Below are positions 1-8,778 of a stretch of 64,000 bases of DNA, piece by piece (the first letter of the stretch is position 1; every line of letters begins with the position of its first letter). Where the stretch lies: NCBI GenBank assembly GCA_943789295.1, contig CALSTO010000001.1, forward strand, positions 248,001 to 312,000, in the 5' to 3' direction. Source of the DNA: MAG-121220-bin8 sp002700465. Lineage in GTDB: Bacteria > Bacteroidota > Bacteroidia > Flavobacteriales > Flavobacteriaceae. Both the position numbers and the translations under genes were made by a program. The notes beneath the pieces are model-generated. The model ran no database searches and was not told the DNA's origin. It saw only the letters and a program-made list of their open reading frames with translations.

Positions 1-659
1 AGGTTAGATCTGTGAAATTTGGAAATTCATTTGAGCTGTGCGGTGGAACACATGTAAAAAACACTAGCGTAATTAATAACTTTATTATTAAATCTGAATC
101 AGCAATCTCAACAGGAATTAGAAGAATTGAAGCAATAAGCGGGGTAGTAGCAAAAGATTATTTAAATGAAAAATTAAATATTTTAGACAATGTCAATTCT
201 TTATTAAATAATGAAAAGGATGTTTTAGAAGCTATTAAAAAACTTAAAAACCAAAATACTCAATTGAGCAAAAAAATTGATAATATTAGCACTGAACTAT
301 CCAATTTTTTTCTCAAAGAAATTATAGATAAAACTCAAAACAATAATTCATTCAATTATTGCCTTCATGAACTTTCATGTTCGCCAGAATTATTAAAGAA
401 TTTAGCTTTCAGCGCAGGAAAACAAATTGAAGATTTGTTTTTAATACTTGTCTGTTCAAATCAGGATAAAGTTTATATGACTTGTTATATTTCTAAAAAC
501 TTAGTTGACGACTCTAAAATGAATGCAAATAATATTGTTAAAGATCTAAGTCAATTTATAGAAGGATCAGGAGGTGGCCAATCCTTTTTTGCTAATGCTA
601 GTGGAACTAATTTAAATGGAATCCCAAAATTAAGGGAAGAAGCAGAAAAGCTATTTTAA
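1..659 (+). CDS. alaS: Alanyl-tRNA synthetase, C-terminal part (gene begins before the window)
   Basis: This is the 3' end of alanyl-tRNA synthetase, which charges tRNA-Ala and edits mischarged Ser/Gly. The reading frame is open from the first full codon at base 3 and reads VRSVKFGNSFELCGGTHV, so the GTG at base 12 is not a real start. ELCGGTH is the zinc-binding editing-domain motif. A coiled-coil linker follows, and the C-terminal DHHA1 domain ends with the glycine-rich GSGGGQSFFANASGTN. About 219 residues of a protein that is usually near 870 are visible. The gene ends tail-to-tail with the next gene; the two stop codons overlap in a shared TTAA at 656-659. Identification is secure; only the truncation by the window edge is incomplete. 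Confidence 0.96.
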   Translation, partial: VRSVKFGNSFELCGGTHVKNTSVINNFIIKSESAISTGIRRIEAISGVVAKDYLNEKLNILDNVNSLLNNEKDVLEAIKKLKNQNTQLSKKIDNISTELSNFFLKEIIDKTQNNNSFNYCLHELSCSPELLKNLAFSAGKQIEDLFLILVCSNQDKVYMTCYISKNLVDDSKMNANNIVKDLSQFIEGSGGGQSFFANASGTNLNGIPKLREEAEKLF

Positions 660-1201
660 TTATTTACCTCAATTTCAGGTGGGTACACATCCAAAATTTT
701 AGTTACATAAGAACTTACTAATTCATCTCTATTTGTTCTTTTGCTACTTGACAAAAAACCTGTCCCTTTACCTTGCCATATTAGTTGTTTAGTCTTTGTG
801 TCAATTAAGTCTATATACAAAGCACCTTGAGACGTTGAATATGCTACTTGTCTGTGACCTCTTCCATAGTTAGGGTACCAACCTGTATAATAAGGACTGT
901 AAAAAGTATTGTCTATATATATGTTATCAGATGATTTAGTTGCTATGTTAATTAAAATATCGGGATTTTCATTAATTGTCAATCCTTTATTTAACAATGT
1001 GGTTTGTATTGACTTAAGAATTCTTTTTTTGTCTATATCTGAAATTTCAACTTTATCAATGCCAGACTTGTAGAAAGCAAATGTTTTGTATTGTGAGAAA
1101 TCAGCTTCAGAATCGTAATCGGAAGCAACTCTAACAGATCCACAACTAACTAAGATTACAGTAATAAAAAATAAGATTGATAATAATTTGAAATTTTTCA
1201 T
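656..1201 (-). CDS. DUF4136 family lipoprotein
   Basis: Predicted outer-membrane or periplasmic lipoprotein of about 181 residues. The ATG at 1201 is chosen over an in-frame start 27 bases upstream because it places a clean signal peptide first (MKNFKLLSILFFITVILVSC) with the lipobox cysteine at residue 20. The rest resembles DUF4136: a tyrosine-rich stretch around FYSPYYTGWYPNYG, then the typical end in which a protein 'IDLIDTKTKQLIWQGKGTG' is followed by a helix. Function is unknown; the family is widespread in Bacteroidota and proteobacteria. It converges on alaS with a 4-bp overlap and is transcribed away from the PLP enzyme gene across a 94-bp gap. Confidence 0.8.
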   Translation of the reverse strand: MKNFKLLSILFFITVILVSCGSVRVASDYDSEADFSQYKTFAFYKSGIDKVEISDIDKKRILKSIQTTLLNKGLTINENPDILINIATKSSDNIYIDNTFYSPYYTGWYPNYGRGHRQVAYSTSQGALYIDLIDTKTKQLIWQGKGTGFLSSSKRTNRDELVSSYVTKILDVYPPEIEVNN

Positions 1202-1295
1202 AATATTAGTTTTATTATAGTGGTGCAATAATAGTGCCTTGATTTTATTTAAATTTAAATTTTTTTAATGTACGATCATAATTTTTATTTTAATA

Positions 1296-2216
1296 ATGTC
1301 TTTTTTTAACACAATTGAAACAGATAACATTGGTTTAAACTTTTCGTGTTTAAAACAAAATGTCAAAATTTATATGAAAAGAGAGGATTTAATTCATCCT
1401 ATTATTTCAGGCAATAAATTTCGTAAATTAAAATATAACCTTGAGGAATTAAAAAAAAATAAAAATTCACTATTAATTACTTTTGGAGGTGCTTTTTCAA
1501 ATCATTTATTAGCAGTTGCATATTTGGGCAAAATAGAAGGAATAAAAACTTTAGCAATTGTTAGAGGTGAAGAACTAAAAGATTCAAAGTTTAATACAAC
1601 TTTACAAAAATGTTCTGATTTTGGAATGAAATTTGAATTTGTTTCAAGAAAAAAATATAGAGAACGAAATACTAGTAAATACAATTGTGAGCTACAATTT
1701 AAATTTAAGAATTCATATATAATCCCAGAAGGTGGAACAAATATACTTGGTGTTAAAGGATGTGAGGAGATTTTGTCCAAATATGATAAAGAATTTTTTG
1801 ATGTAGTTTGTGTGCCTGTTGGTTCGGGTGGGACTTTTTCTGGTTTGATTAATTCTAGTTTAGAAAAACAAAAGATTTTAGGATTTTCTGCTTTAAATAA
1901 TAGTAATATAAGTGAAGTAATTAATAAATTTGTAAAGAAAGATAATTGGAAATTGTATGATGAAAGTTTTTTTGGTGGTTATGCTAAATTTAACAATGAA
2001 TTAATAAATTTTATCAATAACTTTTATAAAAAACATAATATTAAGTTAGATTTTATTTATAATGCTAAAATGATCTTCAGAATAATAGATTTAATAAACA
2101 CCAACAGTTGGACTTTTGGAAAAAAAATATTAATTATAAATACTGGTGGAACTCAATCTGTTGATGGAATTAATGAATTACTTAAAAAGAAAGGATGCAA
2201 AACCATAAATTATTAA
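1296..2216 (+). CDS. PLP-dependent D-cysteine desulfhydrase / ACC deaminase family enzyme
   Basis: A 306-residue fold-type II PLP enzyme of the 1-aminocyclopropane-1-carboxylate deaminase / D-cysteine desulfhydrase family. The PLP lysine is probably in SGNKFRKLKYNL near residue 40, followed by the TFGGAFSNH substrate and cofactor loop. Later GSGGTFSGL would bind the PLP phosphate and NTGGTQSVDG is near the C-terminus. The exact substrate cannot be told from sequence; D-cysteine or a related D-amino acid is more usual than ACC in bacteria of this kind. It forms the first gene of an overlapping run with the glucosaminidase (22-bp overlap) and hemL, an order I know from other flavobacteria. Confidence 0.85.
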   Translation: MSFFNTIETDNIGLNFSCLKQNVKIYMKREDLIHPIISGNKFRKLKYNLEELKKNKNSLLITFGGAFSNHLLAVAYLGKIEGIKTLAIVRGEELKDSKFNTTLQKCSDFGMKFEFVSRKKYRERNTSKYNCELQFKFKNSYIIPEGGTNILGVKGCEEILSKYDKEFFDVVCVPVGSGGTFSGLINSSLEKQKILGFSALNNSNISEVINKFVKKDNWKLYDESFFGGYAKFNNELINFINNFYKKHNIKLDFIYNAKMIFRIIDLINTNSWTFGKKILIINTGGTQSVDGINELLKKKGCKTINY

Positions 2217-3001
2217 TATTAGTTTTTATTATTTTTTTTAACTCTTGTGGTGTAAAAAAAGTATCGTATCGTGATAACAATCCTAAAAAAATCAAAAATA
2301 AATCTGTTAAATCCGTTAATCGATTCTTTAAATCAATGACTAATCAACAAAGAACTCATTGGTATGTTAATACTTACTCAAAAATTTCAATTGATGAAAT
2401 GAAAAAATTTGGAATTCCAGCAAGTATTACTATGGCTCAAGGAATATTAGAATCTAATTCAGGAAAAGGAAGTCTTGCGTTAAAATCTAATAATCATTTT
2501 GGAATAAAATGTCATAAGGGTTGGAGGGGTAAAAAAGTTTACCATGATGACGATGAAAAAGGAGAATGCTTTAGAAAGTATAAAAATCCAGAAAAATCAT
2601 ATCGAGATCACTCCATTTTTTTAGAATCAAGAGACAGGTATAATTTTTTATTTAAATTAAATAAAAAAAATTATGTAAAATGGGCTAAGGGTTTAAAAAA
2701 AGCTGGATATGCAACTGATCCTAAATATGCAGATAAATTAATCTCAATTATTGAGAGATATGAGTTATGGAAATTAGATGGTTCAAAAAAACCACTTAAT
2801 AAGTCTAGAGAAAAAAAATTATCAAAAAAGCAATCATTAGTTCAATCAGAAATAAAATTAATGTATAATGTTAAAAAAGGAGATACTTTATATTCAATCT
2901 CTAAAAAATTTAATATTAGTATTTCTGAACTTATAGAATTAAATAATATTTCAAATAACAATTTAAGTATCGGTCAATCTTTAAAAGTAAATAAAAAATA
3001 A
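2195..3001 (+). CDS. Glucosaminidase-LysM peptidoglycan hydrolase, lipoprotein
   Basis: A 268-residue cell-wall hydrolase. It begins with a short lipoprotein signal (KLLILVFIIFFNSC, cysteine near residue 18). Residues about 60-200 form a mannosyl-glycoprotein endo-beta-N-acetylglucosaminidase-type domain with the family signature ITMAQGILESNSGKG, in which the glutamate is the probable catalytic acid, and NNHFGIKCH. A single LysM domain (YNVKKGDTLYSISKKFNIS...) fills the last 45 residues and should bind glycan strands. The start overlaps the preceding gene by 22 bp and the stop shares one base with the hemL start (TAATG), so these genes are probably translated from one mRNA. Confidence 0.9.
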   Translation: MQNHKLLILVFIIFFNSCGVKKVSYRDNNPKKIKNKSVKSVNRFFKSMTNQQRTHWYVNTYSKISIDEMKKFGIPASITMAQGILESNSGKGSLALKSNNHFGIKCHKGWRGKKVYHDDDEKGECFRKYKNPEKSYRDHSIFLESRDRYNFLFKLNKKNYVKWAKGLKKAGYATDPKYADKLISIIERYELWKLDGSKKPLNKSREKKLSKKQSLVQSEIKLMYNVKKGDTLYSISKKFNISISELIELNNISNNNLSIGQSLKVNKK

Positions 3002-4287
3002 TGTTGTATCAGAGAAGTAGTGCGCTTTTTAGTGAAGCGAAAAAATATATTCCGGGCGGGGTTAACTCACCAGTAAGAGCTTTCAAGTCAGTCGGGGGTT
3101 CTCCTATTTTTGCCTCAAAAGCTTTAGGCGCTTATGTCTTTGACGAGGATGGAAATAAATATATTGATTACATATCATCTTGGGGACCAATGATATTGGG
3201 GCATGCGCACCCTAAAGTAATTAAAGCAATTTCAGAAACAGCTAAAAATGGAACATCATTTGGAATGCCAACTACTTTAGAAACTGATTTGGCAAAATTA
3301 TCTTTATCGATGGCTCCAGGAATGCAAAAAATTAGATTTGTAAATTCGGGAACTGAGGCTTGTATGAGTGCAATTAGATTAGCACGTGGATATACAAATA
3401 AAGATAAAATAATTAAATTTTCTGGATGTTATCATGGACACTCTGACTCTTTCTTGATTGAAGCGGGTAGTGGCGTTGTTACTTTTGGGACTCCAAATAG
3501 TCCTGGTGTTACTAAAGGCACTGCCAAGGATACATTAATTGCTCCTTATAATGATTTGAATTATGTAAAAACACTATTTGAAAATAATAAAAATGAACTT
3601 GCAGCTATAATTATTGAACCTGTGGCTGGTAACATGGGTTGTGTTATTCCAAAAATAGGGTTTATGGAGGGTTTGAGAAAATTGTGTGATCAAAACGATT
3701 GTCTTTTAATTTTTGATGAAGTAATGACCGGTTTTAGACTTGCCCAGGGAGGTGCTCAAGAAATTCTTGGTATAAATGCAGATATAGTAACTTATGGAAA
3801 AGTAATTGGTGGAGGTCTGCCTGTTGGAGCTTTTTCATCAAGAGATGAAATAATGAATAAACTTTCACCTGAAGGATCAGTATACCAAGCGGGAACACTT
3901 AGTGGGAATCCATTAGCAATGTCTGCAGGATTGGCTACTCTATCTGAGTTAAAACTCAATTATAATATTTATCAAAGTTTAGAAGATAAATCCTCTTATT
4001 TAGAAAAGGGAATGCACGAAGTGCTTGGTAAAACATCATTAGATTATAAAATAAATCGTTTAGGGTCAATGATTTCTTTACATTTCTGTTCAGATGATGT
4101 TACTGATTTTAAATCATCTCAAAAAGGTAATAATGAGAAATTTAAAAAATATTTTCACGGAATGTTAAAGGAGGGAATTTATCTTCCCCCCAGCGCATTT
4201 GAAAGTTATTTTTTAAACGATGCACTTGCTTACAGTGATATAGATTTCACACTTGATGCATTGATAAAAGTCTCAAAAACTATTTAA
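3001..4287 (+). CDS. hemL: Glutamate-1-semialdehyde 2,1-aminomutase
   Basis: This PLP enzyme converts glutamate-1-semialdehyde to 5-aminolevulinate in the C5 route to heme. All 428 residues are present. Visible signatures are the N-terminal YIPGGVNSPVRAF, FVNSGTEACMSAIRLARG, FSGCYHGHSDSFL, the LLIFDEVMTGFR aspartate, and the PLP lysine in YGKVIGGGLPVGAF. It follows the glucosaminidase gene with a one-base stop/start overlap. Its TAA overlaps the stop of the converging protease gene in a shared TTAA (4284-4287), leaving no room for a separate terminator. No other heme genes are in the window. Confidence 0.96.
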   Translation: MLYQRSSALFSEAKKYIPGGVNSPVRAFKSVGGSPIFASKALGAYVFDEDGNKYIDYISSWGPMILGHAHPKVIKAISETAKNGTSFGMPTTLETDLAKLSLSMAPGMQKIRFVNSGTEACMSAIRLARGYTNKDKIIKFSGCYHGHSDSFLIEAGSGVVTFGTPNSPGVTKGTAKDTLIAPYNDLNYVKTLFENNKNELAAIIIEPVAGNMGCVIPKIGFMEGLRKLCDQNDCLLIFDEVMTGFRLAQGGAQEILGINADIVTYGKVIGGGLPVGAFSSRDEIMNKLSPEGSVYQAGTLSGNPLAMSAGLATLSELKLNYNIYQSLEDKSSYLEKGMHEVLGKTSLDYKINRLGSMISLHFCSDDVTDFKSSQKGNNEKFKKYFHGMLKEGIYLPPSAFESYFLNDALAYSDIDFTLDALIKVSKTI

Positions 4288-6725
4288 ATAGGTTTACCAA
4301 CAAGTATTTTGTTAATTTTATTCATAGCCATATCTAAATGCATTTCAGTCATTTTATCAGATTTATTTTTATATTTTTTGATATCTTTTTTTAGTTCTAA
4401 TAACTGTCCAACTGCAATTGTTCTTATATCAGATTGACTAACTTTTACCGAAGTTACTCGACCTCTTGCCCAAGAGGGTATTGAACCTTGCTCTTCATTC
4501 ATAATATAGCTAATTCGATCTAAGTAAGCTAACTGTAAATTTCTTCTGTAAACATCTATTTCTTTATTATTATATAGTTCTTTCCAAATTCCTTTTTTTA
4601 GTTCGGACATCATATCTATTAAAGTATATGCGGCTTTTCCATTTATTGCTTCATTTTCAATTAATCTTGCCATTTTGCCAAAATCTAATATGCTGTTAAG
4701 TGTTCTAGATTGAGTGCTTCTAATTCTATTAGTAATCCCAGCAAATTCAATTTTATTAAGAATGTTATTATCAATCATCCAAGTTGGAGTTTCAAAAAGT
4801 TGATCATTTAAAAAATTCATACATTTTTTTTGGTGAGACTTTTTAACATGGGTATAAACTGGACCTTCTTGATCATAAGTTTTATAATATTGGTATACTC
4901 CACCAATATTTGAGCTTACGTGTCCCATATAACGATTAAATTGTGAAAGGACTTGTCCATACATTGTTTGAAGGTCTGAATAGTCTTTTCCATCTTCTGA
5001 AGTCCATTTATTTAGGTTAGGAATAATTCTTTTTAAATTTAAAATCCCATATTCACTTGCTTTAACTGCATCGTCACCTAAATCTTCTGTTTGTGAACTT
5101 GGATCAATACCAGCACTACCAAATCTATGCATTAAGCTGTTTTCTTTATCTTTTATCCATTTGTCTAGTGTTTTCTTTTCATCTTTTGCTGTCTTTGCAT
5201 CTGGAATGGGTCTGTAGCCCCATCTGACAGCATGTTTGTCATAAACTCCAACATCTGGCATTAGAGAAACACCTTTATCTTCAGGTTGGGCTATATAATT
5301 AAATCTAGCATAGTCCATAATAGATGGAGCAGTTCCATATTTTTTTGTAAAAGTTGCAGATCTAAGCGAATCTACAGGATAGGCACTACTGCTTCCCATA
5401 TTGTGTGGTAAGCCAATTGTGTGTCCAACTTCATGAGCTGAAACAAACCTAATTAATCTACCCATAACTTCATCATCAAAAGAAACCCCTCTGGCATCTT
5501 CATTTATAGCAGCAGTTTGAACAAAAAACCAATTTCTCAATAGAGTCATTACGTTATGGTACCAATTAATATCTGATTCTAAAATCTCTCCAGATCTTGG
5601 ATCGCTAACATGAGGTCCATTGGCATTTGGAATCGGAGAAGCTAAGTATCTCACAACAGAGTATCTTACATCCTCTGGACTCCACTCCGGATCTTCTTCT
5701 TTAGTTGGAGGATCCTTTGCAATAATTGCATTTTTGAATCCAGCTTCTTCAAATGCTACTTGCCAATCTTCAATACCTTGTTTCAAATATTTTCTCCACT
5801 TAACAGGTGTTGCTCTATCTATGTAGTATACAATTTGTTTTTTAGGATTCACTAATTCCCCGTTTTTAAACTTTTCTAAATCTTCATCTTTAACTTCTAA
5901 TCTCCATCTGTCTAAATATTTTAATGATTTACTTTCTTGTACATCTAGCCCATAATCAACTTGACTTCTTGCAAACCATCCTACTCTTTGATCAAAATAT
6001 CTTCTTTTCATTGGAACTTTAGGTAATAATATCATTGAATTATTGATTTCAAGTGATATAGTCCCAGTACTAGAGTTTGATGGTGGTGAAGAGGAATTAT
6101 ATGTTTTTACATGTCTTGATTCTATGTTTTCAGGATAACTTTTTATTGATTCAATAAAAGATTTTTTAGAATTTAAACTGGATATTTTATAACCTTTTCT
6201 TCTACTTTGAGGAAACCCTAATGGTTTTACATCCTCACTAAATAGCTTTGTAACTTCAATTAGAGTTGAAGTAGAATCTATTCCTTTACTTTCTATTTTA
6301 AAACTATATAAAATTGGCTCAAAATTTGAATTTAGAACAGCTTCATTTACTGGAAGTGAATCTGATGCAACAACATTATGGGAAACTACCCTTAACAGTA
6401 TTTTGTTGTCCTTTTTTTGCCACCTTAAAACTTGTGTGTTTTGTTTTCCTCCACCAAAACCAAGTCCAGATGCAGTTTTAGCTATCCTTGTAACCATCAA
6501 CATTTCTCTTCCAAAAAGAGTGTCATTTATTTCGTAGTAATATTTTTCTTTGACTTTATGTATGTTAAATAAGCCATTGTCTGTAATTGCTTCTTTAGTT
6601 ATTATATCCTTATAAGTCTTTTCTTTTTTAGACTTTTTTGCATCTTCTTTAACACTTGGTTTTTGAGCATTAAGATTTAATGATAAAAGAAGACAAAATA
6701 GAAATGTTGAAATATTTTTATACAT
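4284..6725 (-). CDS. Large secreted zinc-dependent metalloprotease (metzincin-like, DUF5117/DUF4953 type)
   Basis: An 813-residue exported protein with an N-terminal signal peptide (MYKNISTFLFCLLLSLNLNA). The first half resembles the DUF5118/DUF5117 region of a Bacteroidota protease family. The catalytic site is HEVGHTIGLPH at about residue 430, which fits the metzincin HExxHxxGxxH pattern, with a likely Met-turn in APSIMDYARF about 40 residues later. The C-terminal half is the DUF4953-like part. The substrate is unknown; periplasmic or outer-membrane protein turnover or nutrient scavenging would be reasonable. It lies downstream of lysS on the same strand after a 97-bp gap. I see no strong terminator on either side. 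Confidence 0.85.
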   Translation of the reverse strand: MYKNISTFLFCLLLSLNLNAQKPSVKEDAKKSKKEKTYKDIITKEAITDNGLFNIHKVKEKYYYEINDTLFGREMLMVTRIAKTASGLGFGGGKQNTQVLRWQKKDNKILLRVVSHNVVASDSLPVNEAVLNSNFEPILYSFKIESKGIDSTSTLIEVTKLFSEDVKPLGFPQSRRKGYKISSLNSKKSFIESIKSYPENIESRHVKTYNSSSPPSNSSTGTISLEINNSMILLPKVPMKRRYFDQRVGWFARSQVDYGLDVQESKSLKYLDRWRLEVKDEDLEKFKNGELVNPKKQIVYYIDRATPVKWRKYLKQGIEDWQVAFEEAGFKNAIIAKDPPTKEEDPEWSPEDVRYSVVRYLASPIPNANGPHVSDPRSGEILESDINWYHNVMTLLRNWFFVQTAAINEDARGVSFDDEVMGRLIRFVSAHEVGHTIGLPHNMGSSSAYPVDSLRSATFTKKYGTAPSIMDYARFNYIAQPEDKGVSLMPDVGVYDKHAVRWGYRPIPDAKTAKDEKKTLDKWIKDKENSLMHRFGSAGIDPSSQTEDLGDDAVKASEYGILNLKRIIPNLNKWTSEDGKDYSDLQTMYGQVLSQFNRYMGHVSSNIGGVYQYYKTYDQEGPVYTHVKKSHQKKCMNFLNDQLFETPTWMIDNNILNKIEFAGITNRIRSTQSRTLNSILDFGKMARLIENEAINGKAAYTLIDMMSELKKGIWKELYNNKEIDVYRRNLQLAYLDRISYIMNEEQGSIPSWARGRVTSVKVSQSDIRTIAVGQLLELKKDIKKYKNKSDKMTEMHLDMAMNKINKILVGKPI

Positions 6726-6822
6726 AATTAATGTTTTTATAATTATGAATATATTAAATAAATCTTATTATTAATGAGAATTATTTTACTTTTTAATATT
6801 CTTTTAAGAATGTTTTTAAAGA

Positions 6823-8517
6823 TTAATCAATTAATGCTATAATCAACTTGTCTTCAATTTTTTTAACAGTAACCAGTTTGTTTTTAGTTAAACTTTTTAT
6901 TGTTTTATCCCATTTTTTATTTGACAATCCGGATTCAGTTTTAACTTCCACTAGTTTATCCGAAAATTTATTTTTAAGAATCTTTAGAACATTTTTTTCT
7001 TCTTCATTCAATGCGATATTTTTTTTCTCTGGCTTCATTTGAGGAAAGAAAAGCACCTCTTGAATAGAAATATTATTGGTAAATAGCATAACTAATCTAT
7101 CAATTCCAATTCCAATTCCAGATGTTGGAGGCATTCCGTATTCAAGTGCTCTAATAAAATCATTATCTATAAACATAGCTTCATCATCTCCTTTTTCTGA
7201 AAGTTTTAATTGGTCTTCAAATCTTTCTAGTTGATCAATAGGATCATTTAATTCAGAATATGCATTAGCAAGCTCTTTACCATTAACAAAAAGTTCAAAT
7301 CTCTCGGTTAAATCAGGATTATCTCTATGCTCTTTTGTTAAAGGACTCATTTCCTTAGGATAGTCAGTAATAAAAGTAGGTTGTATATAATTGTGCTCGC
7401 ATTTTTCACCAAAAATCTCATCTATCAACTTTCCTTTTCCCATTGTATTATCAACCTCAATATTAAGTTTTGTGGCTGTTTCAAAAAGTTGATTTTCGTT
7501 CATTTTTGAAATATCTATGCCAGTGTATTCTTTTATTGAATCAATAATACTGATACGTTTAAAGGGTGCTTTAAAATTAATCTCCTTGTCGTTTAGTTTT
7601 ACAGCAGTTGAGCCAGTTACATCAATCGCTATTTTTTCTAATAATGATTCCGTCATTTCCATCATCCAGTAATAATCTTTATATGCAACATATAATTCAA
7701 CCATTGTAAATTCTGGATTGTGTGTTCTGTCCATACCTTCGTTCCTGAAAGCTTTTGCAAATTCATATACTCCGTCAAATCCTCCAACAATTAATCTTTT
7801 TAAATAAAGTTCATTAGCAATCCTAAGATATAGCGGAATGTTAAGTGCATTGTGATGAGTTACAAATGGTCTAGCCGATGCTCCTCCAGGAATAGGTTGA
7901 AGAATAGGAGTCTCTACTTCTAAATATTCATTATTATTAAAAAAAGAACGTATTACATTAATAATTTTAGTTCTTTTTATAAATGTTTCTTTGACATCTG
8001 GATTTACAATTAAATCTACGTAACGTTGTCTGTATCTAAGTTCTGGATCTGAAAATTCATCATAAACATTTCCTTCTGAATCCGTTTTTGGTAAAGGAAT
8101 TGGTTTTATAGATTTTGATAATAATTTAAAATCCTTAACAAGAATTGTTTTTTGTCCAACTTGAGTAGTAAACAATTCACCTTCAACTCCAATTATATCT
8201 CCAAAATCTAGAAGTTTTTTATAAACTTCATTATACATAGTTTTATCATCTTCAGGGCATATCTCATCTCTATTAAAATAAACTTGAATTTTACCTTTAT
8301 TATCTTGAATTTCGGCAAAACTAGCTTTTCCTTGTATTCTTCTTGACATTAACCTTCCAGCAATAGAAACTTTTTTATTTTCCTTATAATTTGAAATAAT
8401 TTTCAAAGAATTAGTGTTTATTGGAAATAATGCTGCTGGAAATGGGTCAATTCCCATTTCTTTTAGCTTTTTTAATTTTTCTCTTCTAATTTGCTCTTGC
8501 TCGGATAGCATATTCAT
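6823..8517 (-). CDS. lysS: Lysyl-tRNA synthetase, class II
   Basis: Charges tRNA-Lys. The N-terminal OB-fold anticodon-binding domain (SIAGRLMSRRIQGKASFAEI) is followed by the class II catalytic core: motif 2 FRNEGMDRTHNPEFTMVE and motif 3 GIGIGIDRLVMLF. The last 70 residues form a short extra helical tail after FFPQMKPEKK, common in Bacteroidota LysS. The ATG at 8517 (or the one at 8511) is preferred to the upstream ATG at 8538, because a TATATTTG promoter element lies at 8526-8533, inside the longer version. This would make the mRNA almost leaderless. It is divergent from the small YqaE gene. Confidence 0.95.
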   Translation of the reverse strand: MNMLSEQEQIRREKLKKLKEMGIDPFPAALFPINTNSLKIISNYKENKKVSIAGRLMSRRIQGKASFAEIQDNKGKIQVYFNRDEICPEDDKTMYNEVYKKLLDFGDIIGVEGELFTTQVGQKTILVKDFKLLSKSIKPIPLPKTDSEGNVYDEFSDPELRYRQRYVDLIVNPDVKETFIKRTKIINVIRSFFNNNEYLEVETPILQPIPGGASARPFVTHHNALNIPLYLRIANELYLKRLIVGGFDGVYEFAKAFRNEGMDRTHNPEFTMVELYVAYKDYYWMMEMTESLLEKIAIDVTGSTAVKLNDKEINFKAPFKRISIIDSIKEYTGIDISKMNENQLFETATKLNIEVDNTMGKGKLIDEIFGEKCEHNYIQPTFITDYPKEMSPLTKEHRDNPDLTERFELFVNGKELANAYSELNDPIDQLERFEDQLKLSEKGDDEAMFIDNDFIRALEYGMPPTSGIGIGIDRLVMLFTNNISIQEVLFFPQMKPEKKNIALNEEEKNVLKILKNKFSDKLVEVKTESGLSNKKWDKTIKSLTKNKLVTVKKIEDKLIIALID

Positions 8518-8525
8518 TTTTTTTT

Positions 8526-8533
8526 CAAATATA
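8526..8533 (-). promoter_or_regulatory. Probable -7 promoter element of lysS
   Basis: On the minus strand this reads TATATTTG, an exact match to the Bacteroidota -7 consensus TAnnTTTG, followed by a run of A and the lysS ATG only 8 bases later. Transcription would start roughly 3-7 bases downstream, giving a 5' untranslated region of about 5-11 bases. No convincing TTTG is found at the usual -33 spacing, so the call rests on the -7 match alone. Confidence 0.45.
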
Positions 8534-8614
8534 ATCAATCAATCTCAAAGGAAGGATTGTATTTCGTTCTTCATTTAATTAATATATTTACATTGTTAAT
8601 ATAAAATTAATTTT

Positions 8615-8773
8615 TTGAGTTTTTGGAGAGTAATTTTATCGATTTTATTTCCTCCTTTTTCAGTTTTAGATAAAGGATGCGGATCAATTTTTATAGTTTT
8701 TATTTTAACATTATGCGGATGGGTTCCAGGTGTAATTGCTGCTTTAGTCATCTTGAATAATCCCAAAAACTAA
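8615..8773 (+). CDS. YqaE/Pmp3 family small membrane protein (52 aa, TTG start)
   Basis: A very short gene read directly from the sequence. From a TTG at 8615 the frame encodes 52 residues beginning MSFWRVILSILFPPFSVLD and continuing with KGCGSIFIVF and LCGWVPGVIAALVI. This matches the Pmp3/YqaE (UPF0057) family: two transmembrane helices, a PP motif in the first, and a G-W/Y-x-PG motif starting the second. The family affects membrane potential and salt or stress tolerance in yeast and plants; its bacterial role is poorly defined. No ATG lies between the upstream in-frame stop (TAA at 8597) and the conserved FWRV start, so TTG is the likely initiator. It ends 5 bases before lipB and is probably co-transcribed with it. 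Confidence 0.82.
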   Translation: MSFWRVILSILFPPFSVLDKGCGSIFIVFILTLCGWVPGVIAALVILNNPKN

Positions 8774-8778
8774 TTATT

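Noticed and set aside
12..14. GTG at base 12 as an alaS or small-protein start
   Set aside because: The frame is open to the window edge and the residues before it (VRS) fit alanyl-tRNA synthetase.
6795..6815. Hairpin ATTCT..AGAAT between the protease gene and lysS
   Set aside because: Only 5 AT-rich pairs; on the minus strand no T-run follows, so it would not terminate lysS.
8597..8751. ATG-initiated minus-strand frame of about 50 codons opposite the YqaE-like gene (starts at 8751)
   Set aside because: It is the antisense of a family-matching plus-strand gene; its Pro/Lys/Thr-rich translation looks like a shadow frame.
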